From Brevibacillus fulvus (GTDB lineage Bacteria; Bacillota; Bacilli; Brevibacillales; Brevibacillaceae), in assembly GCF_016908525.1 (NCBI RefSeq), contig NZ_JAFBEB010000002.1, forward strand, positions 310,001-374,000: DNA of 64,000 nt. The letters run 5' to 3'. Shown piece by piece: positions 9,600 to 18,029 of this stretch. The notes under the pieces were generated by a model, which was not told where the DNA came from, searched no databases, and saw only the letters and a list, made by a program, of their open reading frames with translations. Numbering within the stretch: the first letter of the stretch is position 1; every line of letters begins with the position of its first letter. Both the position numbers and the translations under genes were made by a program.

Positions 9600-9631
9600 T
9601 CAGGTAACGGTTACGTTTACCTGATTTTTTT
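9600..9631 (+). terminator. Terminator after thiT
   Basis: TCAGGTAA at 9600-9607 pairs with TTACCTGA at 9617-9624, followed by T7. It lies 49 bases after the thiT stop. Confidence 0.85.
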
Positions 9632-9733
9632 ATTTTGACCGTTCCTCGACTACGAGACATATGATAGACCCTCTACGGAATAGGATGTAATAGCAACGTT
9701 TCGGATTAACCCACGGGGGAGGTGCGTTAGGGG

Positions 9734-9910
9734 ATGGGCTTTCGTTCCTTTCGCATGCGACAGGGGGTCGCCTTAAGACGGGTTCTCGGAGTTTTTTTGG
9801 CTGTCGGAGGAATGACCATTCTTTTGTATATTGCACCTTCATGGGTATGGTATTGCTTGTTGGCCATCGCACTCATGGGGGCCGGTTGGTTCTTATTCCA
9901 TTACAAGTAA
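9734..9910 (+). CDS. Small membrane protein upstream of spoVM
   Basis: A 58-codon ORF with GGGGGAGG about 9 bases before the ATG. The protein has a basic N-terminus (several Arg in the first 16 residues) and two hydrophobic segments separated by YIAPSW, ending in FHYK, so two membrane helices with both ends inside are likely. The stop is 21 bases before the spoVM start, with its own ribosome site between, suggesting a bicistronic transcript. I do not recognise the family. The strong translation signal and hydrophobic pattern argue for a real gene. Confidence 0.65.
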   Translation: MGFRSFRMRQGVALRRVLGVFLAVGGMTILLYIAPSWVWYCLLAIALMGAGWFLFHYK

Positions 9911-9931
9911 TTCCGTTAAGGAGGGGTCCAG

Positions 9932-10015
9932 ATGCGTTTTTACACCATTAAGCTGCCAAAATTTCTTGGGGGCATGGTTCGCGCCGTTATTGAGGCATTC
10001 AATCGAAAAAAGTAG
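9932..10015 (+). CDS. spoVM: Stage V sporulation protein SpoVM
   Basis: A 27-residue peptide starting MRFYTIKLPKFLGGMVRA, a near-exact match to the amphipathic SpoVM peptide (26 residues in B. subtilis, MKFYTIKLPKFLGGIVRA at the same place). SpoVM recognises the positive curvature of the outer forespore membrane, recruits the ATPase SpoIVA, and is essential for cortex and coat assembly. AAGGAGGGG precedes the ATG at ideal spacing. Pro9, needed for curvature sensing, is present. The gene is next to a convergent rpmB, as in Bacillus. Bases 10016-10202 after it hold no supported gene. Confidence 0.97.
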   Translation: MRFYTIKLPKFLGGMVRAVIEAFNRKK

Positions 10016-10202
10016 TCTGTGCTTCGTAATTTGTCCTGATCATCCAATCATTCTTAGCGGATGTAAAGCAAGGCTGCAGTTGGAGATGGGTCTTTCGCGA
10101 GCGGAATTACACAAAATGGTCAACGGTTTGCATGATCAGGTGGATTCCGCTTTCAGGCTGTGCCAACAAACCCGTCTGTACGCCCCCCTTGTTGGATACA
10201 GC

Positions 10203-10230
10203 AAAAAAAGCACCCATTCGGTGCTTTTTT
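10203..10230. terminator. Bidirectional terminator between spoVM and rpmB
   Basis: A-run, GCACC, loop, GGTGC, T6: the hairpin has A/T tracts on both sides and can stop transcription from spoVM (plus) and from rpmB (minus). Confidence 0.85.
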
Positions 10231-10294
10231 CACATTGGTTATATGCTATATCCAGCTCGCAAGCGGCTGATCAATAGCTCTTTTGAACAAACGA

Positions 10295-10483
10295 TTAAAC
10301 GCGAGTAACAAGACCGGATTTCAAAGCTCTTGTGCTAACATATACGCGTTTTGGTTTGCCATTTACCAAGATGCGTACTTTTTGTACGTTAACACCCCAA
10401 GTACGACGAGTTGCGCGCATGGAGTGGGAGCGAGCGTTACCAGCTTTTGCGGATTTTCCTGTAACAAAACATCTACGTGCCAT
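10295..10483 (-). CDS. rpmB: 50S ribosomal protein L28
   Basis: A 62-residue basic protein starting [20 protein letters not shown] with NVQKVRI and [13 protein letters not shown], all diagnostic of bacterial L28. The N-terminus has only one Cys (Cys5), so this is the zinc-free form. It is transcribed opposite to the surrounding core genes, the same orientation as in B. subtilis. Its ribosome site AAGGGAGGTGG is strong. The promoter must lie in the 254-base gap before yloU. Confidence 0.97.
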   Translation of the reverse strand: MARRCFVTGKSAKAGNARSHSMRATRRTWGVNVQKVRILVNGKPKRVYVSTRALKSGLVTRV

Positions 10484-10737
10484 ATCATTCCACCTCCCTT
10501 GCTATGTGAAACGAACAATACATGATTCGTCTAAGAACAAACACTTGGTTATAGTATCACATAATTGCGACCATGGCAAGGTGTCTGGAATTTTTTTTGT
10601 CATTGCGGCGAGCAAAACCATCTGCGGAAAGGACGATCGACCCTTTTTCTGCCCCGATTCGACAAATGCTTCATTTTCCTTCTTTGATATAGTAGAATTG
10701 TGAAAAGCGTGGTCACAAGAAGAAGGAGGAGTCTTTC

Positions 10738-11103
10738 ATGCCAGTAGAAATGAGCACACCTCTTGGTAAGATTGATGTCACAGAAGAAGTTATCGCTTTG
10801 ATCGCCGGCGGGGCCGCGATGGAAGTCTTTGGTCTGGTTGGTATGGCTTCCCGCAAAGCGTTAAAAGACGGAATTGCCGAGTTGCTCCGCAGGGAAAACC
10901 TGGGGAAAGGCGTAGTCGTCCATAACCAGGACGGTCGAGTCGTTCTTGATATGCATATAATCGTAAGTTATGGCACGAAAATTTCCGAAGTCGCCGGAAA
11001 CGTCCAACGGCGCGTTCGCTATACAGTAGAGCAAATGATCGGAATCGATATTGAGGCAGTCAATATTTTTGTCCAAGGGGTACGTACAGATCGAGACGTG
11101 TAA
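10738..11103 (+). CDS. yloU: Asp23/Gls24-family protein YloU
   Basis: A 121-residue cytosolic protein of the Asp23/Gls24 family (alkaline-shock or envelope-stress related). Typical features are TPLGKIDVTEEVIALIAGGAA at the start, then GLVGM and the MHIIVSYGTKI and VQRRVRYTVEQMIG segments, with GIDIEAVNIFVQGV near the end. It has no signal or membrane helix. AAGGAGGAG precedes the ATG. fakA begins 12 bases after the stop; this pair is conserved across Firmicutes, though YloU's direct role in fatty-acid kinase function is not established. Confidence 0.93.
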   Translation: MPVEMSTPLGKIDVTEEVIALIAGGAAMEVFGLVGMASRKALKDGIAELLRRENLGKGVVVHNQDGRVVLDMHIIVSYGTKISEVAGNVQRRVRYTVEQMIGIDIEAVNIFVQGVRTDRDV

Positions 11104-11115
11104 GGAGGAACATCA

Positions 11116-12786
11116 GTGGTCGTGAATCGGCTTGATGGCGATTTTTTCAGCCAAATGATTTATCAGGGGGGCAATCTGCTGAAGGCCAACGCTCACCGCG
11201 TGGATTCACTAAACGTCTTCCCTGTACCGGATGGAGATACAGGTACCAATATGAATTTGACCTTCACATCCGGTGTGGAGGAATTGGCCCGACAAAGTCC
11301 GGTGCGAATCGACCAGGCTGCGTCCGCATTGGCCAGGGGATTGTTGATGGGAGCTCGCGGCAACTCCGGCGTGATTTTGTCACAGCTGTTTCGCGGCTTC
11401 GAAAAAGCGGTGCATGGCAAAGCGGAGATTGGCGCCAAGGAGTTTGCCGATGGACTGAAAGCCGGTGTTGATACCGCCTATCAAGCGGTCATGAAACCGG
11501 TGGAAGGAACCATTTTGACTGTTGCCCGGGAAGCCGCGGAGACTGCTGTCCGTACAGCGAGAGCGACCGACAATTTGCTGGCGGTGATGGAAAAAACGTA
11601 TGAGCAGGCGCAAGCGACCTTAAACAGAACGCCAGAGATCTTGCCTGTATTGAAAGAAGTCGGGGTGGTTGATTCCGGTGGACAAGGCTTGGTGTATATC
11701 TATGAAGGGTTTCTGCGGGTGTTGCGCGGAGAAAAGCCGACCGTTACCGAACCGCCTGAGTCCGATCCGGCTGCCGCCGATTTGGAAGAAATGGTTGCCC
11801 AGGTACATATGAAGACAGAAGAAATTCATTTTGGTTATTGCACCGAATTCATGATTTGGTTGAAAAACAGCACGGAACCGAACAAGCATCCTTTTTCGGA
11901 GCAAATTTTCCGCAATCGCTTGGCCCAGATGGGTGACTCTTTGCTGGTGGTGTCCGACGAGGAACTGGTAAAAGTGCATGTGCATACGGAAAATCCCGGC
12001 GGTGTGCTGGAGCTGGCCCAGTCCTACGGCAGCCTGCACCGGATCAAGATCGAAAATATGCGCGAACAGCACCTCAACATTCTAAAAGAAGAAGGACGGA
12101 AAAAAGCGGATGTTCCCCAGCCGGCAAAACTGCCGTACGGGTTGATCGCGGTGGCCAGCGGCAGCGGTTTGGCGGAAATTTTCCGCAGTCTCGGTGTGCA
12201 TCGGGTCATTGAAGGCGGACAAACGATGAATCCCAGCACCGAAGATTTCTTGACGGCAATTCGCGAGCTGAACGCCGAAAAGGTGATTATTTTGCCCAAC
12301 AACAGCAACATCCTCATGGCGGCCAAACAAGCGGCCGAGCTGGCTGACGTTCCGGCAGCGGTCATTCCGACGAAGAGCATACCGCAGGGCATGGCGGCGC
12401 TTGTCGCTTTTCATGCCGGGGAAAATCTGGAATATAATGAAAAGGCGATGACGGATGCCTTTGCTTTGGTCAAGACAGGACTGATTACCCATGCGGTGCG
12501 GGATACGAAAATGGGCGATGTCCAGATCAAGGAAGCTGACTTTATCGGCATAATCGATGGCGTGATCGTTACGTCTGACCGCGAACTGACGGTATGTGGA
12601 GAAGCTGTGCTGCGCCATCTGCTTGAGGAGACGACCGAACTTGTCACGATTTTTTACGGCAGCGAGGACGACAAGGATCAAGCCGAGCGCTTTGCGCAGT
12701 TGATTGAACAGCTCTCCCCCGATGTGGAAATAGAGGTCTTATATGGCGGACAACCGTTGTATCCGTTTATCTTTGCAGCAGAATGA
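11116..12786 (+). CDS. fakA: Fatty acid kinase catalytic subunit FakA (YloV)
   Basis: A 556-residue protein with an N-terminal DhaL-type nucleotide-binding domain (about 10-200) and C-terminal DAK2-associated and DegV-like parts. It phosphorylates exogenous fatty acids held by a FakB protein; the acyl-phosphate then enters phospholipid synthesis through PlsX/PlsY. DhaL motifs are visible: NVFPVPDGDTGTNM (metal-binding Asp residues) and ARGNSGVILSQLFRG. The GTG start follows TAAGGAGG with 6 bases spacing. The stop is followed closely by a degV-type (FakB) gene, its binding partner, and plsX lies 47 kb further on in the same window. Confidence 0.93.
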   Translation: MVVNRLDGDFFSQMIYQGGNLLKANAHRVDSLNVFPVPDGDTGTNMNLTFTSGVEELARQSPVRIDQAASALARGLLMGARGNSGVILSQLFRGFEKAVHGKAEIGAKEFADGLKAGVDTAYQAVMKPVEGTILTVAREAAETAVRTARATDNLLAVMEKTYEQAQATLNRTPEILPVLKEVGVVDSGGQGLVYIYEGFLRVLRGEKPTVTEPPESDPAAADLEEMVAQVHMKTEEIHFGYCTEFMIWLKNSTEPNKHPFSEQIFRNRLAQMGDSLLVVSDEELVKVHVHTENPGGVLELAQSYGSLHRIKIENMREQHLNILKEEGRKKADVPQPAKLPYGLIAVASGSGLAEIFRSLGVHRVIEGGQTMNPSTEDFLTAIRELNAEKVIILPNNSNILMAAKQAAELADVPAAVIPTKSIPQGMAALVAFHAGENLEYNEKAMTDAFALVKTGLITHAVRDTKMGDVQIKEADFIGIIDGVIVTSDRELTVCGEAVLRHLLEETTELVTIFYGSEDDKDQAERFAQLIEQLSPDVEIEVLYGGQPLYPFIFAAE

Positions 12787-12806
12787 AGAAAGAAAGGAGC
12801 AAAGGG

Positions 12807-13664
12807 ATGCCACCGATTGTGATTTTGACCGACAGTTCTGCGGATATTGATCCCGCATTGCGCCAATCTTTGGGAATTGCTTCGGTGCCGTTGAAAGTGG
12901 TATTTGGTCAGGAAACGTATTTGGACGGAGTGACGCTGACAGCCGGCCAATTTTTTGAGAAGCTGAAGAACAGTGAAGAGTTGCCGACCACTTCCCAGCC
13001 TTCGCCGCTTGATTTCGTTGAAGGCTACAAACAAATAGTTGAGCGCCACGGCAAAGAGGTGCAAATTATTGTGCTGACTGTGGCCGCATCCTTATCCGGC
13101 ACGTATCAATCGGCACTGATCGCCAAGTCGATGATGGAGGAAGAGATCGACATTACGGTCATTGATTCCAAGGCCGCTTCCTTCCTGCAAGGTTTTGCCG
13201 CCGTAGAAGCGGCTCGCGCGGTACAAGCCGGGAAAAACAAGCAGCAGGTTCTTGATTTGCTCGACCGCATTCTGGGCGAGATCAGAGTCTATTTTATCGT
13301 CGATACGTTGACTTATTTGCAAAAAGGCGGACGGATTGGCAAAGCCTCGGCATTGATTGGCTCGCTGTTGCAAATCAAACCGATTTTGTCCCTTGATCCG
13401 CTCGGTACGGTCTACGCTTTTGACAAGGTGCGCGGAACGAAAAAAGCGCTTGCCCGCGTCTTTGAAGCCCTCCGCGAATATGCGCAGAACGAGCCGGTCA
13501 AAGCTTTGGTTTTGCATGGAGCCGCCGAGGGCGAAGCGAACGCTTTGCTGGAACAGGTCAAGCAGCAATTCCGTGTCGAAGAAGCTTTTTTGGCGGAAGT
13601 CGGTCCGGTCATCGGGACGCATACGGGTCCGGGTGTATTGGCGGTAGCGATGGTGAAAGTTTAA
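12807..13664 (+). CDS. DegV-family fatty-acid-binding protein (FakB-like)
   Basis: A 285-residue DegV protein. DegV/FakB proteins hold a single fatty acid and present its carboxylate to FakA. The N-terminal ILTDSSADI motif, TSQPSP loop and TYLQKGGRIGKAS are diagnostic, and GTHTGPGVLAVAM ends the chain (ligand-carboxylate region). The ATG at 12807 has AAAGGAG before it. The earlier in-frame ATG at 12783 overlaps the fakA stop and lacks a site. Adjacency to fakA supports a FakB role. Chain-length preference is not readable. Confidence 0.92.
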   Translation: MPPIVILTDSSADIDPALRQSLGIASVPLKVVFGQETYLDGVTLTAGQFFEKLKNSEELPTTSQPSPLDFVEGYKQIVERHGKEVQIIVLTVAASLSGTYQSALIAKSMMEEEIDITVIDSKAASFLQGFAAVEAARAVQAGKNKQQVLDLLDRILGEIRVYFIVDTLTYLQKGGRIGKASALIGSLLQIKPILSLDPLGTVYAFDKVRGTKKALARVFEALREYAQNEPVKALVLHGAAEGEANALLEQVKQQFRVEEAFLAEVGPVIGTHTGPGVLAVAMVKV

Positions 13665-13670
13665 AACAAT

Positions 13671-13696
13671 CCTCTCTGGAGACGGAGAGGTTTTTT
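13671..13696 (+). terminator. Terminator of the yloU-fakA-degV unit
   Basis: CCTCTC pairs with GAGAGG, followed by T6, 7 bases after the degV stop. Confidence 0.85.
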
Positions 13697-13783
13697 GTTG
13701 CCTGTTCGGCTGATGATTGTCTGTAGCAGTTTTGTTTCCCGTAGGATAAAATGAAATTGTACCGGAGACGGGGAGGATTTTAC

Positions 13784-14449
13784 ATGAAATTTCAAAGTGT
13801 GTTTGATATTATTGGACCGGTGATGGTTGGTCCCTCCAGTTCACACACGGCAGGCGCGGCGCGCATCGGGCGGGTGGCCAGGGCACTGTTTGGGCGTCAG
13901 CCGGAAAAGGCAGAAATTACGTTTTACGGCTCGTTTGCCAAGACGTACAAAGGTCATGGCTCCGATGTCGCGACGGTCGCCGGCATTCTTGACTTTGCTA
14001 CGGACGACTTGCGCTTGAAAGATTCGCTGGTAATTGCCCGCGAGGCAGGAATGGAGATTCAGTTTTTGCTCTCGGAACAGCTGGCGGAACATCCCAATAC
14101 TTCGCGAATCCGCTTGTCCGACAAGGCGGGCAGCATCGAAGTGGTTGGCGTCTCGATTGGCGGCGGGAAGATCGAAATGACGAACATCAACGGTTTTTCC
14201 TTGCAACTTTCGTTCCATGCCCCAACCTTGCTGGTACTGCATAAAGACCAGTTTGGGATGATTGCCGCTGTGGCAAAAGTATTGGCCAACAACCAGATCA
14301 ATGTCGGACATATGGAAGTGTCTCGACGGGACCGTGGTGGCGAGGCGTTAATGGCGATAGAACTGGACAATGAGACGACTCCGCATGTATTGACGGAAAT
14401 CAGGCAAATTGCCGGAGTTTTGGAAGTCTCCTTATTCGCGTTGGACTAG
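13784..14449 (+). CDS. sdaAB: L-serine dehydratase, beta subunit
   Basis: A 221-residue beta subunit of the iron-sulfur L-serine ammonia-lyase, which converts serine to pyruvate and ammonia. The N-terminal half has the SDH_beta signature GPVMVGPSSSHTAGAARIG and YGSFAKTYKGHGSD. The C-terminal part (about 148-221) is an ACT domain, starting TLLVLHKDQFGMIAAVA, that probably binds serine. The ATG at 13784 with GGGGAGG upstream is chosen over an in-frame ATG 11 codons earlier. The alpha subunit gene begins 14 bases after the stop. Confidence 0.95.
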   Translation: MKFQSVFDIIGPVMVGPSSSHTAGAARIGRVARALFGRQPEKAEITFYGSFAKTYKGHGSDVATVAGILDFATDDLRLKDSLVIAREAGMEIQFLLSEQLAEHPNTSRIRLSDKAGSIEVVGVSIGGGKIEMTNINGFSLQLSFHAPTLLVLHKDQFGMIAAVAKVLANNQINVGHMEVSRRDRGGEALMAIELDNETTPHVLTEIRQIAGVLEVSLFALD

Positions 14450-14463
14450 AAGGGGTTGACATA

Positions 14464-15354
14464 ATGTTTCGAAATGTAGCCGAACTGATTGAGTTGGCGG
14501 AAACACAAGGAAAGAAAATTTCCCAGGTGATGATTGAGGCGGAAATGCAGGTGTCCCAGCGAAGCCGTGCAGCGATCATGGAACAGATGCACCGCAACCT
14601 CGATGTGATGGAAAAAGCGGTTCAGCGAGGTCTGACCGAAGACATTCGTTCCCATAGCGGGTTGACGGGCGGTGACGCTAAAAAGCTGCAAACGTATATG
14701 AAAGAAAAACAGTTTTTGTCCGGCCCGACTTTGCTGAATGCGGTGAGCATGTCCATTGCCGTCAATGAAGTGAATGCGGCGATGGGGACGATTGTGGCGA
14801 CACCGACGGCCGGTGCTTGCGGAATTGTTCCGGGGACGTTGTTTGCGATTTCGGAAAAGTTGAAGCCAACGCGTGAGCAAATGGTCGATTATTTGTTTAC
14901 GGCGGGGGCGATCGGCTACTGTATCGCCAACAACGCGTTTATCTCCGGCGCCGCCGGAGGTTGTCAGGCGGAAGTAGGATCGGCGACAGCGATGGCTGCG
15001 GCGGCGATCGTGGAGATGGCAGGCGGGACGCCGGAGCAATCCAGCCAGGCTGTGGCGATTGCTTTAAAAAATATGCTGGGACTGGTTTGTGACCCGGTAG
15101 CCGGCCTGGTAGAGGTCCCTTGCGTGAAAAGGAATGCAATGGGGGCGGCGATTGCGACAGTAGCTGCTGATATGGCTTTGGCCGGAATTAAAAGTGTTAT
15201 CCCAACGGACGAAGTCATTGAAGCGATGTATCGCATCGGCTGTTCCATGCCCTCTACCTTGAAGGAGACGGCACAAGGTGGTTTGGCGGCAACCCCGACA
15301 GGACGCCAAATTGAGGCGAAAATTTTTGGTGTTCCGATGGAGCCGGCCCAATGA
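14464..15354 (+). CDS. sdaAA: L-serine dehydratase, alpha subunit
   Basis: A 296-residue catalytic subunit that binds the [4Fe-4S] cluster. SDH_alpha signatures are SGLTGGDAKKLQTY, ATPTAGACGIVPG (cluster Cys), AAGGCQAEVGSA (second Cys), and GLVCDPVAGLVEVPCVKRN (two further Cys). Length is normal for the two-subunit type. The stop codon overlaps the recG ATG (ATGA), so the serine dehydratase pair and recG are translationally coupled, as in B. subtilis. Confidence 0.96.
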   Translation: MFRNVAELIELAETQGKKISQVMIEAEMQVSQRSRAAIMEQMHRNLDVMEKAVQRGLTEDIRSHSGLTGGDAKKLQTYMKEKQFLSGPTLLNAVSMSIAVNEVNAAMGTIVATPTAGACGIVPGTLFAISEKLKPTREQMVDYLFTAGAIGYCIANNAFISGAAGGCQAEVGSATAMAAAAIVEMAGGTPEQSSQAVAIALKNMLGLVCDPVAGLVEVPCVKRNAMGAAIATVAADMALAGIKSVIPTDEVIEAMYRIGCSMPSTLKETAQGGLAATPTGRQIEAKIFGVPMEPAQ

Positions 15355-17405
15355 AAGATGTGTTGGATTCGCCGGTTTCTCTGCTTAGCGGGGTAGGAGA
15401 GGAACGGAGCCGCGCATTGGCGGGACTTGGCATACAGACGATCCGCGATTTGCTGGAGTATTTCCCAAGCCGTTACGAAGATTACCGGATTCGCGACTTG
15501 ACTGAGGTGAAAGATGGAGAGAGGGTAACGTTGGCGGGAACGATTTACGGCGAACCCTCTGTCCGTTTTTATGGCAAGAAAAAGTCTCGCATCGCCGTCC
15601 GGATGGTAATCGGCAAAATCGTTGTCACCGCGGTTTGGTTTAATCAGGCTTTTGTCAAAAAGCATCTGTTGCCGGGAAAAGAGATTGTCGTCACGGGCAA
15701 ATGGGACAAGTACAAGCTGCAAATTGTCGTCAGTGAAATGGCCGAAGTCGATTCCGTACGGTTGCAAAAACGGGGAGAATTGGCACCCGTCTACCCGTTA
15801 GGGGGAGAGATTACCCTTGCGTATTTGCGCAAATTGATTCAACAGGCGCTTGAGCAATTTGGCGGGCAACTGGAGGAAATGATCCCTGCTCCATTGGTGG
15901 AGCGCTATCGTTTGATGCCGCGGGCGGAAGCGATTCAGACCATTCATTTTCCGCCCGATGTGGAACGCGGCCGACAAGCGCGGCGACGGATCATGTTTGA
16001 AGAGCTGTTTTTATTCCAATTGAAAATACAGGCACATCGCCGTATCAATCGACAGCAGTCAGAAGGACATGCCCAGCCGGTGCCGCTCGATGAGGTGCGC
16101 CGCTTTATTCAACAGCTGCCATTTCCGCTGACCGATGCACAAAATAGGGTCGTCAAGGAAATCCTCGATGATATGACCGCTCCTTACGCGATGAATCGCT
16201 TGCTGCAAGGTGATGTCGGTTCGGGCAAAACGGTGGTCGCGGCAATCGCCCTCTATGCTACGGTCAAGGCAGGCTATCAGGGCGCGATTATGGTCCCGAC
16301 GGAAATTTTGGCGGAGCAGCATTTAAGCTCACTGCAATCATTGCTTGCCCCGCATGGCATCCAGGTGGGCTTGCTGTCCGGCTCGCTGACGGCGAAAAAG
16401 CGCAAGGAACTGATCGCCAGTCTGCAAATGGGCTTGATTGATGTTGTCGTGGGGACGCATGCGCTGATACAGGAAGATGTGTTTTTCCGCAAGCTGGGAC
16501 TGGTGATTACCGATGAGCAGCACCGGTTTGGCGTTGAACAGCGGCGGATTTTGCGCAGCAAAGGGCTGTCCCCCGACGTCTTGTTTATGACCGCTACACC
16601 GATTCCGCGGACGTTGGCGATCAGCGCTTTTGGCGATATGGATGTATCGACGATCGATCAAATGCCGGCGGGCCGCAAGCCGGTGGAGACGAGCTGGTAC
16701 AAGCATGAGCAGTTTCATTACGTGCTGGAGCAGATGCGCCAGGAGCTGCAGAAAGGGCGGCAAGCGTATGTAATTTGTCCGCTGATCGAAGAATCGGACA
16801 AGCTTGACGTGCAAAATGCGATCGATGTGCACGCGCAGCTCGCCCTCTACTTTTCCGAATATACGGTTGGACTGATGCATGGACGGCTGTCGGCTAAAGA
16901 AAAAGATGAAGTCATGCAATGGTTTTCTGCCGGCGAGGTCCATGTGCTTGTATCAACAACTGTGGTCGAGGTCGGCGTCAATGTTCCCAACGCCACCTTT
17001 ATGGTCATTTATGATGCGGAGCGGTTTGGGCTGGCCCAGTTGCATCAATTGCGCGGCCGGGTCGGACGGGGCGTTGATCAGTCCTATTGCGTGCTGATCG
17101 CCGACCCGAAAACAGAGATCGGCAAAGAACGGATGCGAGTGATGTGCGAAACAACGGACGGTTTTGAACTTTCGCAACGTGATCTGGAATTGCGCGGTCC
17201 CGGTGATTTCTTTGGCACCAAGCAAAGCGGTCTGCCCGAATTCAAGGTAGCCGACCTGCTCAATGACTATAAGGCTTTGGAAGTTGCCCGGCAGGAGACC
17301 GCTCGCCTGGTGGCTGATCCCGCTTTTTGGGAGGATGCAGAGTATGCCGCCCTCCGCGATTATTTGCAACGCGAAGGAATTTTGGACGGTGTCGTTTTCG
17401 ATTGA
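15351..17405 (+). CDS. recG: ATP-dependent DNA helicase RecG
   Basis: A 684-residue superfamily 2 helicase that regresses stalled forks and processes branched DNA. The N-terminal wedge (OB fold, about 55-150) contacts the fork. Helicase motifs in order are GDVGSGKT (Walker A), VGTHALI, ITDEQHRFGVEQR (DEQH box), MTATPIPRT, and motif VI QLRGRVGRG. The C-terminal region has QRDLELRGPGDFFGTKQSG, a RecG hallmark. The ATG overlaps the sdaAA stop. A terminator follows directly, so recG ends this transcription unit. Confidence 0.97.
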   Translation: MKDVLDSPVSLLSGVGEERSRALAGLGIQTIRDLLEYFPSRYEDYRIRDLTEVKDGERVTLAGTIYGEPSVRFYGKKKSRIAVRMVIGKIVVTAVWFNQAFVKKHLLPGKEIVVTGKWDKYKLQIVVSEMAEVDSVRLQKRGELAPVYPLGGEITLAYLRKLIQQALEQFGGQLEEMIPAPLVERYRLMPRAEAIQTIHFPPDVERGRQARRRIMFEELFLFQLKIQAHRRINRQQSEGHAQPVPLDEVRRFIQQLPFPLTDAQNRVVKEILDDMTAPYAMNRLLQGDVGSGKTVVAAIALYATVKAGYQGAIMVPTEILAEQHLSSLQSLLAPHGIQVGLLSGSLTAKKRKELIASLQMGLIDVVVGTHALIQEDVFFRKLGLVITDEQHRFGVEQRRILRSKGLSPDVLFMTATPIPRTLAISAFGDMDVSTIDQMPAGRKPVETSWYKHEQFHYVLEQMRQELQKGRQAYVICPLIEESDKLDVQNAIDVHAQLALYFSEYTVGLMHGRLSAKEKDEVMQWFSAGEVHVLVSTTVVEVGVNVPNATFMVIYDAERFGLAQLHQLRGRVGRGVDQSYCVLIADPKTEIGKERMRVMCETTDGFELSQRDLELRGPGDFFGTKQSGLPEFKVADLLNDYKALEVARQETARLVADPAFWEDAEYAALRDYLQREGILDGVVFD

Positions 17406-17406
17406 G

Positions 17407-17456
17407 AACCCGTTTGCCTGGCTGTTATGCCGGGCAGACGGGTTTTCTTGTTTTTG
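17407..17456 (+). terminator. Terminator after recG
   Basis: AACCCGTTTGCC pairs with GGCAGACGGGTT across a short loop and is followed by a T-rich tract (TTCTTGTTTTT). Confidence 0.85.
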
Positions 17457-17485
17457 GGGATACTAGGCAGGTGGAGGTGAGTCAA

Positions 17486-17653
17486 GTGACACTTGGAAAC
17501 GAAGACAAAAATCCGCGGCAGGAAATGGGCTACCACGGCGGCAATATGCACGGCTATTCCCTTAGCAAAAAAGAAGACAAGCTTCGCCCCTATGCGGGGA
17601 ACGGAACAGTGGAACCGGAAAAGCAGGGAGAAAAAATCAACGAGTTGGGGTAA
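17486..17653 (+). CDS. Small hydrophilic protein, unknown
   Basis: A 55-codon ORF with a GTG start 6 bases after GGAGG (another GTG at 17477 is possible). The product is highly polar and charged, with the segments YHGGNMHGYSLSKKE and NGTVEPEKQGEK and no membrane part. It stands alone between the recG terminator and another terminator at 17715. I do not recognise it. Small acid/basic mixed proteins of this kind are common among spore-enclosed proteins, but nothing here proves that. Confidence 0.6.
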   Translation: MTLGNEDKNPRQEMGYHGGNMHGYSLSKKEDKLRPYAGNGTVEPEKQGEKINELG

Positions 17654-17714
17654 GAGCGTATGCCATAGTGAATGCAGCTGCCTTCCAGCTCGCGGCGTCT
17701 CTTATGCCAAAAGA

Positions 17715-17752
17715 GCAGCCGCTCGACAAGGGAAGCGGCTGCTTTCTTTTTT
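17715..17752 (+). terminator. Terminator after the 55-residue ORF
   Basis: GCAGCCGCT at 17715-17723 pairs with AGCGGCTGC at 17734-17742, followed by TTTCTTTTTT. Bases 17753-17970 beyond it show no supported gene. Confidence 0.9.
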
Positions 17753-17971
17753 CTGCGGCATGCGCCTGGCTTTTATTGCTTCAATTCGAAATCGCTTCTT
17801 TTGTCTGATTCTCTCGCCCGACGGCCATGTTCCGGTGCGGGGCAGAAGAAGCCGCGACGATTCGGCGAACGAATTCTAGCCTCACGTTCAATGACGGGGA
17901 AGATCCGGTTTTTCACCAGCTCCTCGAAAAAAATTTCCAGCAAATTTCGGGCAGATTGAGCGTATAAATAG

Positions 17972-17983
17972 GAACAAATGTTT
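17972..17983. promoter_or_regulatory. LexA-type SOS box 1
   Basis: GAACAAATGTTT fits the Gram-positive LexA (DinR) core GAAC-N4-GTTY with spacer AAAT (RNRY). It overlaps a promoter region just upstream of a TATAAT at 17986-17991 and lies 47 bases before the Y-family polymerase start. Confidence 0.7.
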
Positions 17984-17999
17984 GGTATAATAGGTAAGG

Positions 18000-18011
18000 A
18001 AACATATGTTC
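18000..18011. promoter_or_regulatory. LexA-type SOS box 2
   Basis: AAACATATGTTC, which reads GAACATATGTTT on the other strand, fits the same GAAC-N4-GTTY core. It lies between the -10 box and the ribosome site, 17 bases downstream of box 1. Two boxes around one promoter suggest tight LexA repression. Confidence 0.65.
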
Positions 18012-18029
18012 TGGTTTGGGGGAGTGTGC

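Noticed and set aside
10087-10277. Plus-strand frame after spoVM that briefly looks like a Spo0E-type helix pair
   Set aside because: It reads straight through the bidirectional terminator at 10203-10230 and lacks the Spo0E signature.
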